Shown here piece after piece: positions 1 to 8,955 of a DNA stretch of 64,000 nucleotides. The translations under genes and the position numbers were made by a program. Positions within the stretch are counted from its first letter, which is position 1, and each line of letters starts with the position of its first letter. The DNA lies in contig NZ_JAKEEB010000021.1 of assembly GCF_021462825.1 (NCBI RefSeq), positions 55,619-119,618 on the forward strand. The letters run 5' to 3'. The notes under the pieces were generated by a model that had not been told where the DNA came from, did no database searches, and worked only from the letters and a program-made list of their open reading frames with translations. Source of the stretch: Streptomyces glomeratus. GTDB taxonomy: Bacteria; Actinomycetota; Actinomycetes; Streptomycetales; Streptomycetaceae.

Positions 1-3000
1 CTGGGTGGCGCCGAGTGCGATCTCCAGGTCGGCCTCCGCCTTGGGGTTGTCCACGGCTTTGTACCCGCCCCAGGGTCCCTGGTTCTTGACGAACCGGAAG
101 AGCTTGCCGGCGTTGGTGTTGACGATGTAGCGGTCGCCGCTGCCGGTGTGGACGACCATCCAGTCGTCGGCGGCGCGGTGGATGCGCGGGGCGGTCTTCT
201 CCAGGTCGGTGGCGGTCCGTGCGCTGGTAGCGTTGGAGCCAAGCTCCCGGTAGCCGTCGTAGTCGCGTGCTTCGGGGGCGGCCCGGAAGCCTGCAGGCTC
301 CCGAAAGGGGACGGCCTTGTAGTACTTGCTCTCCGCACCGCAGGCGGGGCAGGTTCCGGCGCTACCGGTCTCCGGGTCGACGCCGGCCTGTGGGTCCACG
401 TGGGAGCAGATCCGGCACATGGCGACCAGTTGTTCCGGACCGAAGGGGTCCGCGGCGGCCTGCACTCCGCGGCCGCTCGGAACGAGGGAGACCACGCCCA
501 TAGAGCGGAGCAGTGAGCCGTCCTGCGGGGTCTCGCTGCCTGGCGCGAACTTGCTGAGGGCGACGGCCAGGTCGCGGTTGACGGAGTCGGCCGGCGGCCA
601 GGGGAAGGTCTTCTTCGGGATGCTCCGGTAAAGGAGGCGGGAGCGGGTCGGGAAGCCGAACATGGGCAGGAGACCAGCCTCCGCCAGACGCTGGCTGAGG
701 TCGGAGTGGCCGACGGTCCGGGCTGCCACCTCGTCGACCTGGTCGAGGAGTTCGTGGAGGGAGGCCACCGGGTCGATGGCGGTGATGTTGTCCGGCGTTC
801 CGGCCTGGAGGGCAGCGGCAGCGGCCGTGATGCGCTCCGGGTGCTCGGCGATCCAGCGGCGGACAAAACCACGGTGCATCGGCCAGTCGGCTGCGAGGCC
901 GAACTGTCCGTGGACGTTCGTCGTCATGTCCGGCCCCTTCCTCACGTCGTCCGGCTGCAGGGGTCTAAAGGCCTGGCGCAGGACTTCTCCGAGCAGCACC
1001 CGCCGGAAGACGGAGACCATGCCGAGGACCAGGTAGGGCGGCGGGGTCGGGTCGTTGGTGATGGCTTCCGGGCGGGCGAAGTAGTGCTCGTCGTGGCTGC
1101 GGCCACGACAGACGGTGAGTGCCACGGCGACCGGACTGTTCCGTCGGCCTGCGCGGCCCACCCGCTGCTGGTAGTTGAAACGGGTGGGCGGCATGTTGGC
1201 CATGATCACGGTGTTGAGGGGGCCGATGTCGACACCGGCCTCCATGGTCGTGGTCACGGAGAGCAATTCCAGGCCGTCAGCCTGCGGCACGTCGTTGTCG
1301 CTGAGGAAGACGTCCTGGAAGAGGCTCTGGCGACGCTGGGCCTCCAGCCGGTCCGTCTGGCCGGTCAGCTCCGCGGCGCGCAGGGGGAAGTCACCGGTGC
1401 GGTGGGCCGCCTTCCAGGCGTAGTAGTCGTCCTCGAGGACGCCGCTGTACTGCTGGGGTAGGGCAGGCAGCGGGGTCAGGCACTTGGTGCACAGCCCCGC
1501 GCCCGGGTGAAGATGCGGACGGTGGCAGGAGCGGCACGTCCAGGTCTTGTTCTCGCCGGGGCGGAGCGCCACCTTCTCCGGCTTGATCACGTAATCGACC
1601 ACGGCGTCCTTCCAGACGCCGAGCACCCGGTCCGTGATCGTCTCCAGATCGGTGCCTTGGCCTTCGGCGACCTGCTTCCAAAAACGCTTCAGGGGCGCGG
1701 GAGGTCCCTGCAGAGAACCGCGGATCCTGGTGAAGCGCCGCATCAGGCCGAGAATCCGCAGACTGGCCCGCGCCACGGCCTGATCGCTGTCCGTGCCGAT
1801 CTCAATTGGCGAGCGGTCATCGCGCAGGCAGAGCCATCCCAGCCCGAGCGATTCGAAGTCACGGCCTCCGCTGGAGAAGAGGCTGCCCACGGTCTCGAGG
1901 CGGAGGCGAGAGCGGAGACGGTCGAGCAGCTCCTCCTGGGCCTGGGTCTGCACCACCGCTTCGCGGTCCCGCTCCCAGTTGTAGAGCGTGGTCCAGGGCT
2001 GTCCGGCCGAGGTCTGCTGGAGCGAGGCCGCGGGACCCGCGGGGTTGGTGCCGTACTTCAGCAGCATGCCTTCGAGGTCGGAGGCGAGGTCGTCCAGCGA
2101 CGGCAGTTCGGAGAACTTCCGCTCCAGGTCGGGCAGGAGCTCCGGTTCCGCATCGAGGTCGTCGGTGAGAATCGCCTTCAGGCGTCCCCAGTCGGCCGGG
2201 TTGCGGTCCCGCAGCCGTTGCATGGCGGCACGGGCTCTGTCACGGTCGACCGACTCCCCCGCGTAGTGGGCCTTCACCAGCTGAAGGTCTCCGAACGGAT
2301 CCCCCTGGCTCTCGACGGCCTGAGCGCTGAGCAGACGGAGAAGGTCCTGGTAGTGGCGCAGGGCAAGACCGCTGGCGAGTTCGGAGGCGTCGTCGCGGCT
2401 GTCGGAGAAGGCGATCGCCTTGCGCTGGCCGTCAGGGAGGTGGCCGAGGGCTTCCGTCACCAGCACCTGGTTGATCTTGTAGAAACCGGTGCGCATCCGC
2501 CGGACCGGTGCGTTGCGCAACCGGTCGGGGGATTCCAGCGGGATGAAACGGCCGTCCCGGTCACGTTTGATCTCCCAGTCATCGCCGCAGGCCGGACAGC
2601 GGGTGGGGAAGGCCTGCAGCCGGGCCGGGTCATAGGCCGGCTTCTTGCCCTCCTTCTCCAGCGGCACAGAGATGTGGAATGACCATCCCGTGTGGTGGAC
2701 GTCCCGGTTCTCCAGACGTCCGGTGGCAGGCTGATAGGCGCTGCGGCGGAAGGCGAACTCTACCTGCCCTCCTCCATCGGACAGGCCCGCATGCCAGCTG
2801 GGGTCGTCAAGGCCGAGGCCCTTGGTACGCGGCCAGTACACGACATAGTTCGCCGCGGTGGGCGCGCCGCTGGCCTCGTCGGGAAGCAGGTCCAGGTCCG
2901 GGAAGTCGGAGTGGAGGGCACCGATGAACATGCGCTTTTTGGTGTCCTTGGGGCTGGCGTAGCCGCCGAGCATGAGGTCACCGCAGGCCTGGCAGGAAAG

Positions 3001-4656
3001 AAGCTCCAGCACGCGGGCGCCACAGGTGCAGCGGGAGGTGGGCTCGGCGAAGAGCCGGCCGACCCGGCGTTCGGGGCCGTGCTCCACAGGGATGTCGGGG
3101 CACTGCGGGTCTGAGCAGGCCCAGACGCCCTCGATGTTCCGGAAGAAGAAGTGGGCGCGAAGCTGGGGAAGTTCGGGGTCCTGAGCGGATCCGAGTATGC
3201 GCAGCACCCCATGGAGGGCGTCCTGGCGCTGCTCCTCGCAGACGGCCGGGAAGAGGTTCTTCGCCAGTTCGGGGGCGGGCAGGGCGCGGGGCTTGCCGCC
3301 GGGGGTGAGCGCGCGCTGGAGCGCCGGACCGAGGCCGGTCTCCCGGGCCAGGGCGACGGCTTCGTCCCGGGTGATGGGGGCCTTCGCGGCCCTGACGAGG
3401 CGTTCGGTGTGGGTAGCCAGGTCGCCCTCGCCATGGACCTCCTTTGCTCTGCCAGGGATGATCACGCGCCGGAAGCCGGGCAGGGCGAAGAATCCGTCGA
3501 GGAACTCGTCGTCCCGTCCAGCCTCCAGGGAGGCGGAGGCGGCGAGCACGCGGAACTTTTCGGGGCTCTTGTCGAGGCCGAGACGGTGACGGAGGTTGCG
3601 CAGCAGATACGCCACCTCGGTGCCGGCCGTGCCGCGATACATGTGGAGCTCGTCGAGGATCAAGGTGAAGCGGGCGCCCGGCGTCTCCTCCAGCCACTTC
3701 CGAGTGGCGCTGAAGATGTGCTCCTCCTGCTTGCGGAGCAGCATGATGTTCAGCATCGAGTAGTTGGTGACCATGATGTCCGGCGGAGCAGCCTGCATGT
3801 CCCAGCGGGCGTGCATCTCCGCCCCGCCAAGGCGCGGGATGAAGGCCCGCAGCTCCTCGCCGAGCTTGTCGTCGGCCTTACGCTGCCGTTCCTGGACCTC
3901 CCGCAGGTACTGCCGCAGACGGAAGTTCGCCGGCTCGAAATCGCGGCGGCCGGAGACGGGGGTGGCTCCGGTGTAGCGGCCGAAGTAGAAGCGGTGTCCG
4001 TTGCGCTTGCGGTCCAGCCACGCGTGGGCCTCGCGACTGTCCAGCGACTTCCGCAGCCGGACCAGCTGGTCGTCGGCGAGGGCGTTGGTGGGGTAGAGGA
4101 TCAGCACGCGCAGGGCGGCGGGGTGGTCGTGCTCTCCCTGTCGGCTGGGCACATAGTCGGCGTCTGCCTGCCACCACTCGCGCTGCACCGCACGCGTGCC
4201 CTGCCAGTGGGCGGACTCGGCAACCAGGTCGGCCAGGACCGGCAGCAGGAAGGACTCCGTCTTGCCCGAACCGGTGCCGGCGGTGACCACAAAGTCCTTG
4301 CCCTGGCAGGCGGCGGCCAGGGCGTCGTGCTGGTGCTGGTAGAGGCTGGTCACACCGTCGGGGAGCGTGAAGCGGGCGAACTCGGCCGCGTCGGGGTGCG
4401 CCCCTGCTACGGCGAAGGAGTCCGCAATGCTGATGCCCCGGGAGGCGTACTGCGGGCGCAGCTCGATCAGCGGGTCGCGCCAGGCCCCGTTGTCCCGGTC
4501 CAGCAGGTTGCGCCGCTCCTCCATGACGGAACGGTCGTCGACGCTGAACGGGGTGTCGTAGTAGCGGAAGAGCGCGCTGCGCAGGTTGTCGAAGGTGCCC
4601 ATGACGTCCTGGACGTCGGTGTGCGTCACGGCCTCTGTCTGCTGTTCGACGCTCAC
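1..4656 (-). CDS. Large DEAD/DEAH-type helicase with Zn-cysteine clusters (DruE/DpdJ/DrmA-like), 3' end outside window
   Basis: The frame is open from a GTG at 4656 to base 1 (1552 residues, C-terminus missing). Seen: Walker A GTGSGKT at residues 127-133, a DELH box at 335-338 followed by MYRGTAGTE, a motif-V-like MEAGVDIG and motif-VI-like QQRVGRAGRR near 1150-1170. Cysteine clusters lie near 510-560 (CACSDPQC, CTCG, CQACG), 685, 1040 and 1410-1440, so the protein probably binds zinc. The two helicase lobes are separated by about 700 residues. Known: this architecture is typical of DUF1998-type superfamily-2 helicases such as MrfA, DISARM DrmA, Druantia DruE and DpdJ. Inference: ATP-driven DNA translocase or helicase acting on invading or damaged DNA. 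Its GTG overlaps the stop of the upstream gene by 4 bases (GTGA), so it is the third gene of the operon 7735 to 1. The exact subfamily cannot be fixed by eye. Confidence 0.88.
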   Translation of the reverse strand, partial: MSVEQQTEAVTHTDVQDVMGTFDNLRSALFRYYDTPFSVDDRSVMEERRNLLDRDNGAWRDPLIELRPQYASRGISIADSFAVAGAHPDAAEFARFTLPDGVTSLYQHQHDALAAACQGKDFVVTAGTGSGKTESFLLPVLADLVAESAHWQGTRAVQREWWQADADYVPSRQGEHDHPAALRVLILYPTNALADDQLVRLRKSLDSREAHAWLDRKRNGHRFYFGRYTGATPVSGRRDFEPANFRLRQYLREVQERQRKADDKLGEELRAFIPRLGGAEMHARWDMQAAPPDIMVTNYSMLNIMLLRKQEEHIFSATRKWLEETPGARFTLILDELHMYRGTAGTEVAYLLRNLRHRLGLDKSPEKFRVLAASASLEAGRDDEFLDGFFALPGFRRVIIPGRAKEVHGEGDLATHTERLVRAAKAPITRDEAVALARETGLGPALQRALTPGGKPRALPAPELAKNLFPAVCEEQRQDALHGVLRILGSAQDPELPQLRAHFFFRNIEGVWACSDPQCPDIPVEHGPERRVGRLFAEPTSRCTCGARVLELLSCQACGDLMLGGYASPKDTKKRMFIGALHSDFPDLDLLPDEASGAPTAANYVVYWPRTKGLGLDDPSWHAGLSDGGGQVEFAFRRSAYQPATGRLENRDVHHTGWSFHISVPLEKEGKKPAYDPARLQAFPTRCPACGDDWEIKRDRDGRFIPLESPDRLRNAPVRRMRTGFYKINQVLVTEALGHLPDGQRKAIAFSDSRDDASELASGLALRHYQDLLRLLSAQAVESQGDPFGDLQLVKAHYAGESVDRDRARAAMQRLRDRNPADWGRLKAILTDDLDAEPELLPDLERKFSELPSLDDLASDLEGMLLKYGTNPAGPAASLQQTSAGQPWTTLYNWERDREAVVQTQAQEELLDRLRSRLRLETVGSLFSSGGRDFESLGLGWLCLRDDRSPIEIGTDSDQAVARASLRILGLMRRFTRIRGSLQGPPAPLKRFWKQVAEGQGTDLETITDRVLGVWKDAVVDYVIKPEKVALRPGENKTWTCRSCHRPHLHPGAGLCTKCLTPLPALPQQYSGVLEDDYYAWKAAHRTGDFPLRAAELTGQTDRLEAQRRQSLFQDVFLSDNDVPQADGLELLSVTTTMEAGVDIGPLNTVIMANMPPTRFNYQQRVGRAGRRNSPVAVALTVCRGRSHDEHYFARPEAITNDPTPPPYLVLGMVSVFRRVLLGEVLRQAFRPLQPDDVRKGPDMTTNVHGQFGLAADWPMHRGFVRRWIAEHPERITAAAAALQAGTPDNITAIDPVASLHELLDQVDEVAARTVGHSDLSQRLAEAGLLPMFGFPTRSRLLYRSIPKKTFPWPPADSVNRDLAVALSKFAPGSETPQDGSLLRSMGVVSLVPSGRGVQAAADPFGPEQLVAMCRICSHVDPQAGVDPETGSAGTCPACGAESKYYKAVPFREPAGFRAAPEARDYDGYRELGSNATSARTATDLEKTAPRIHRAADDWMVVHTGSGDRYIVNTNAGKLFRFVKNQGPWGGYKAVDNPKAEADLEIALGATQ

Positions 4657-5633
4657 TTCGTCCTCCCGCCGGTGGCCGCCACCGCTCGCGGCATGATCTC
4701 CAGGTTCTGCTGCAGTGAGGCTGCGATCGCCTCGGCGAGCGCCTTTGGCACGTTGTCGTACGCGCGGGTCTGCGCCTGCTTGCTCACCGAGGGCGGGAAG
4801 CCGCTACACAGGACGGCCGCGCGCTCGTGCAGGGCGGGCAGCGGCGCGTACCGGTCGACGAAGAGCCGGCCAATGCCGGCACGGCCCTTGGCGGCTTCCG
4901 GCCTCCATCGCATCGCGCCGGTGCGGTGGCGGGCGAGCTCCAGGTAGATGCCCGTCTCACGTTCCACCGCGTAGAAGACGCCGTTACGGCGGACACGGCT
5001 CAGGCGTGCGTAGTCGGCTCCGCGCCAGCGGTACAGGCCGTCCTCGTCGTCCGTTTTCACGGGGACGAACCGCTGGAGGCGCAGTTCGTACTTCTCCAGC
5101 GTGTTCACCGTGCTGCCGCCGGGCGGCGCAGACTCGGGGCCCAGAGCCGCCTGCGGGAGCAGATGCGTCAACTGCAGGGCGGCACAGGGCACATAACGGG
5201 CCCCCAGCAGCTCTGCGGTTTCCTGAAGGGTCCGCAGGTCCTCATACTGCAACAGGAGAGTGTCGGGCAACGGCGCCTCACCGGCCTCCGGCCGGTGAGG
5301 GACGGTGATCAGCTCCATCCACTCCTGCGCCGCCTCCTCGACGCGCGCGCTGATCTGCGCGGTGCGCGCGCCGGTCAGCAGCATGAGGCCGTCGGCGTAG
5401 GGCAGCCGGGTCAGCACCGGCGGCGCCACCGACCAGCGGTCGGCGCGCAAGTCCACGTCGATGAACCCAAGGGCGGCGACCTTACGCATCCACTCCCAGT
5501 CGGCATACTCCTTCAGCTCCAGGCCCCATGCCTCGGCCTGGCTGCGGACGCCGTCGCGCAGTGCGGACGCCGTGCCGCTGCGGCTCTCACTCAGCCACCG
5601 CAGGAGGATCCCGCCGAACTCGTCACTGCTCAT
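4653..5633 (-). CDS. Hypothetical 326-residue protein between two operon partners, possible winged-helix N-terminus
   Basis: I do not recognise the family. The ATG at 5633 overlaps the upstream TGA (ATGA) and its own stop overlaps the helicase GTG, so translation of all three genes is probably coupled. The first ~90 residues (MSSDEFGGILLRWLSES onward) look like alternating helices and could be a winged-helix or helical adaptor fold. The rest is mixed alpha/beta with no catalytic motif, signal peptide or membrane segment visible. A longer reading upstream to 5963 in the same frame is antisense-like low-complexity Arg/Pro sequence and is rejected as a start. The position between a helicase and a large partner suggests an adaptor or specificity subunit, which is inference only. 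Confidence 0.8.
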   Translation of the reverse strand: MSSDEFGGILLRWLSESRSGTASALRDGVRSQAEAWGLELKEYADWEWMRKVAALGFIDVDLRADRWSVAPPVLTRLPYADGLMLLTGARTAQISARVEEAAQEWMELITVPHRPEAGEAPLPDTLLLQYEDLRTLQETAELLGARYVPCAALQLTHLLPQAALGPESAPPGGSTVNTLEKYELRLQRFVPVKTDDEDGLYRWRGADYARLSRVRRNGVFYAVERETGIYLELARHRTGAMRWRPEAAKGRAGIGRLFVDRYAPLPALHERAAVLCSGFPPSVSKQAQTRAYDNVPKALAEAIAASLQQNLEIMPRAVAATGGRTK

Positions 5634-7735
5634 CGTTCCAGCTCCTTGGCGGCCTGCACGTACTCGGCCCACGAGCGCTCGGTAGACGCCTGCTGAGCGT
5701 TGAGGACGGCGCGGGCCCATGCCCGCGGGTTGCCGGCAGTCCTCGGCTTCGGCGTTCCGGGGTTCACCGGGCGGCCCTTCCAGCGTCCGCTTCGGCGCTC
5801 CAGGAGCCAGCCGCCGATACCGTGGAAGTCGGCCTCGAAGCGGAGCGGGGCGGGGGTGTCGGGCAGGCGCTGCATCCACCAGTCCGGCTGTTGCGGGGCC
5901 TGAAGCGTCCACAACCGTCCGTCGGCTGCTGCGAACAGCACCTCGTCCGCGTCCCGTCGGCACAGCTCCATGACGGCTGCAGTGCTCTGTGCCGTGGCAC
6001 CCATGCAGTCGGCTCCGGTGATGCCGGTCGGCAGGATCTGCTCGACAAGGAGGGAAGACGACTCCGAGGCCTTGCCGTCCACGACCGTGAAGCCGCAGAC
6101 CTTGGTCATCTTCGGCTCGACGACGGCCCGGTCCGCTGTCGCGAAGCCGATCTCCACCTCTGCATAGCTCACCGCGTGGCGGCCCGGCTCCAGCCGGAGC
6201 ACGGCCAGGGGAACAGGGCGACCCGCGGCAATCGCCTTCCTGAGCTCGGGCCGCTCCTTCCCGTCGACCAGCAGCGTGCCGGCCATGGCGTCCGGCAGGA
6301 CCACCTGGGGCTCACCGCCCCGCAGATACAGGTGGGGGTCGAGCGAGGGCGCGAGCTTCAGGCCGCCCTCGAGGCGGAGCTTGAACTGGGCCGGGGGCTG
6401 CAGGAGGCTGACCGCGCCCTGGACCTCCTGGAGCGCACGACGCAGGGTGACCGCGTCATCGAAGATGACGGGCTTGTGCATGGACCACCCCTGCGGCACC
6501 CATGCCAGTCTGCTGGTGTCGGCGTTCCTGCCCGTCGTCGCGGCTTTGTCCAGCACCCGCTGCACGTTGCGCTGTGCGGTCGGGGCAGCGAGCACCACGT
6601 GCGCCTCTCCCGGGCGGAAGCCGTCGGTGCTTGCCCAGACGCCGAGCACGTCGTCCCGTGCAAGCACCAGGACGGAGGAGGAAGGGCGGCTGAGCACCAG
6701 GTCGTCCCCGTCGCGCCGGATACCCCTGCCGAGGGTGTCCGCGCTCGGGGCGGGCAGGCCCGTCACCTCGTAGTAGGCGGAGTCGCCGAGCTGCTCAAGC
6801 ACGACGCCGCCCTTGAGCTCGATGCGCTCCTTCTGCTCCGCGGACCGCAGGCGCGCCACCCAACTAAGACGGCCGGCGTCCAGCCGCACCAGGAGCTCCG
6901 CGCGGGTGACACCGGTGGGCACCAGCTCGTCCGAACCGTCCCAGGAAGCGGCGTAGTTGCCGATCAGCTTGGCGAGGAAGGAGCGGAACTCCTCCTGCAA
7001 GGCGTTGCGGAAGCCCTTGGAGAAGTGCTGCTCCATGCCCCGGATCTCGATCTGGGCGAGCAGCGTCTCCCCCGACAGCGGCCAGGTCGTGCCGTGCTCC
7101 CGCAACGACCGGAAGAACTTCGGCATGAAGGACCGGTCCGCGCCGCTGAGCAGCGCCTGGGACTGGGCGAACCCGATCATGCTGCGGTTGGAGGGCAGGT
7201 CGGCGGGGGCGGGAATGGTGCACAGACCCCGCGCACCCCTCTGGCTGAACTGCCAGGAGGCCAGCACCTGCCACATGCGGGAGATGGGCTCGTAATGCTG
7301 GCTGCCCAGCCGCTTCTCATCGCCGGTCAGCAGCTCGGAGAAGCGGGCGTGGTAAGCGGTGGCCCGATGGTTCTGGTCGTTCACCATCCGGCACGCGGCC
7401 ATCACCGAGCAGGCCAGCAGCGGCAGAAAGGCAGGCACGCCGTTCTTGTCCTGCTGCCGCTTGCGCCAGCGGAAGTCCTCCAGCGCGCTGTACGGTTCCG
7501 CGGTACCCAGCCGCAGGAACTTGCCCACGCACGGGACGAGGGGCTGGTCTATGCCGTAACCGTGCCTGAGTTCCTGCTCCACGTCATCGTCGACGTAGAA
7601 CAGCGTCGGGTGGCCGGCGTGCTGCCGTCCGAAGAACTCTTCGGCTAGCACTTCCTGCCACGCCTGATAAGAATGATCCACGCTGTCCCCAAAAGAGAGG
7701 TCCCGATGCCCTATTCGTGAAATCCCCCCGGGCAT
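5630..7735 (-). CDS. Hypothetical ~700-residue first gene of helicase operon
   Basis: First gene of the three-gene operon. The ATG at 7735 has a GGAAG 8 bases upstream; an alternative GTG at 7681 (MDHSYQAWQEV) has a GGGGA just upstream and would give 683 residues. The protein is soluble-looking, without signal peptide or membrane helices. The N-terminal third contains the helical patch VPAFLPLLACSVMAACRM and a GARGLCTI segment; the middle has a basic helical stretch around FRSLREHGTTWPLSG; the C-terminal half is beta-rich. I cannot name a family. Large unrecognised partners encoded upstream of a DruE/DpdJ-type helicase are common in defence islands, so a sensor or DNA-binding role is plausible but unproven. 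A 706-residue open frame on the opposite strand is its GC-rich shadow. Confidence 0.82.
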   Translation of the reverse strand: MPGGISRIGHRDLSFGDSVDHSYQAWQEVLAEEFFGRQHAGHPTLFYVDDDVEQELRHGYGIDQPLVPCVGKFLRLGTAEPYSALEDFRWRKRQQDKNGVPAFLPLLACSVMAACRMVNDQNHRATAYHARFSELLTGDEKRLGSQHYEPISRMWQVLASWQFSQRGARGLCTIPAPADLPSNRSMIGFAQSQALLSGADRSFMPKFFRSLREHGTTWPLSGETLLAQIEIRGMEQHFSKGFRNALQEEFRSFLAKLIGNYAASWDGSDELVPTGVTRAELLVRLDAGRLSWVARLRSAEQKERIELKGGVVLEQLGDSAYYEVTGLPAPSADTLGRGIRRDGDDLVLSRPSSSVLVLARDDVLGVWASTDGFRPGEAHVVLAAPTAQRNVQRVLDKAATTGRNADTSRLAWVPQGWSMHKPVIFDDAVTLRRALQEVQGAVSLLQPPAQFKLRLEGGLKLAPSLDPHLYLRGGEPQVVLPDAMAGTLLVDGKERPELRKAIAAGRPVPLAVLRLEPGRHAVSYAEVEIGFATADRAVVEPKMTKVCGFTVVDGKASESSSLLVEQILPTGITGADCMGATAQSTAAVMELCRRDADEVLFAAADGRLWTLQAPQQPDWWMQRLPDTPAPLRFEADFHGIGGWLLERRSGRWKGRPVNPGTPKPRTAGNPRAWARAVLNAQQASTERSWAEYVQAAKELER

Positions 7736-8955
7736 GGAACGGTCTTCCGCGTCACCCTAGAGCCCGCCACCGACAACGGGGCGCCGCCGAACGCCCCCTC
7801 AGGCGCCGACCCCGTCGGCCGTGCAGCCCTCGACCGTCACCGCCCGGCCAACTTAACGGCGCGCGACACGCAAAGACGTATCTCCCGCAGCGGGCAGCAA
7901 CGTCTCCCGTCCCGCCTGCCGTCGGCCGCGGCCCGCAGCACCTCTCACGGCTACTCCGGCAGCCCGCCAGTTCCCGCTGCCGCCACTTTGGCCTACAGGT
8001 GTCCGACGCTGGTCACGCGGATCGACCACTCTCCCGGTGAAGCACCCACCCTGCACATCCTTCCCCCCACGCATCGCGCCGACTCGTCCGTTCACGTGCG
8101 ACCGGAGTGTCAGAAGCACAGCAGCCCCCTGCCACCCCTGGCTGGTACCACTCGAAACGAGCCAACCACGCAGGGGCACAGAATATCTATGCGCTGTACA
8201 CACAATCCACACTCGTGCCACAAACGTGATCTTGCCTGATAGGCAAAATGACCGAGCCGAGCCTCAAAGCTCCCAGTCGCGGTACGTCACCGGATCGAGG
8301 CAACCCAGCCGTCCTGCCCCGAGCCGCCTCAAACGCAGGCCAGGCACCGCCATAGAGACCGGAGCTTGTCGCGTTTTGTCGGTGGAGAAGGGCCCGGATC
8401 GGCTTCGTGGGCGAAATGGCAGACCCTCGTCACATACCCCTTGGGGCGCAGCTGTTCTCCACAGCCGCCGAGAAGCGTGCCGCACCAGAAGTCGTCCCTT
8501 CCGAACTGAGGAGGAACTCGTCGAGGTTGTGCGGGTGCTCTGGAAGGATCACCGACTGGTCCGAGTCTCGGCCGCCGATGACCGCGGTCTGGATGAGACG
8601 CGTGTCGACAGTGGGGGTTGGAGCGTCTTTTTGCATCCGTGCGCCGAGTGCACCAAGTGTCCTAGATGGAAAAACCCAGGTCGGCCTACAGACCGAGGCG
8701 CTCGTTGCGATCGGGGTGAAGACGGCGATCCGGTGCGGCCGTTCGCGAAGGCTACCGTCGGTCAGCACCGTCCAGTCAATCCAACTCCACCCGGTTCGTT
8801 CCCGGATCAGAACAGGTTCGCAGCCAGTAGTGCACGGCGCCTCGGAGCAGACATGCCCGCCGCGCACAGCGCGGGACCGTTCTCTCTCCCAGCGCTGCGG
8901 CTGCTGCCCGAAGGGGCTCGCTGAGCGATCCTGGGCGCCGGCGGGGTGCAGTCGG
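7736..8955. other. 1.2-kb intergenic or decayed region, no supported gene
   Basis: Several long frames are open on both strands but none has family-like composition, a ribosome binding site or neighbour coupling. The only non-random-looking stretch is minus strand 8430-8900 (containing GWSWIDWTVLTDGS), possibly a fragment of a lost gene. A small perfect inverted repeat TTGCCT-GAT-AGGCAA lies at 8232-8246 in locally AT-richer sequence and could be an operator. The region separates the helicase operon from the transfer cluster. Confidence 0.5.

Noticed and set aside
3151..4947. 598-codon plus-strand frame over the helicase
   Set aside because: Antisense to helicase motifs; composition is typical of GC-rich antisense frames.
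5528..7648. 706-codon plus-strand frame opposite the first operon gene
   Set aside because: Arg/Gly/His-rich shadow of the minus-strand gene 5630-7735; no start site or family motif.
8037..8924. 295-codon plus-strand frame in the left gap
   Set aside because: No binding site, no motif, repetitive Arg/Pro/Ser composition, and an equally open frame on the other strand.
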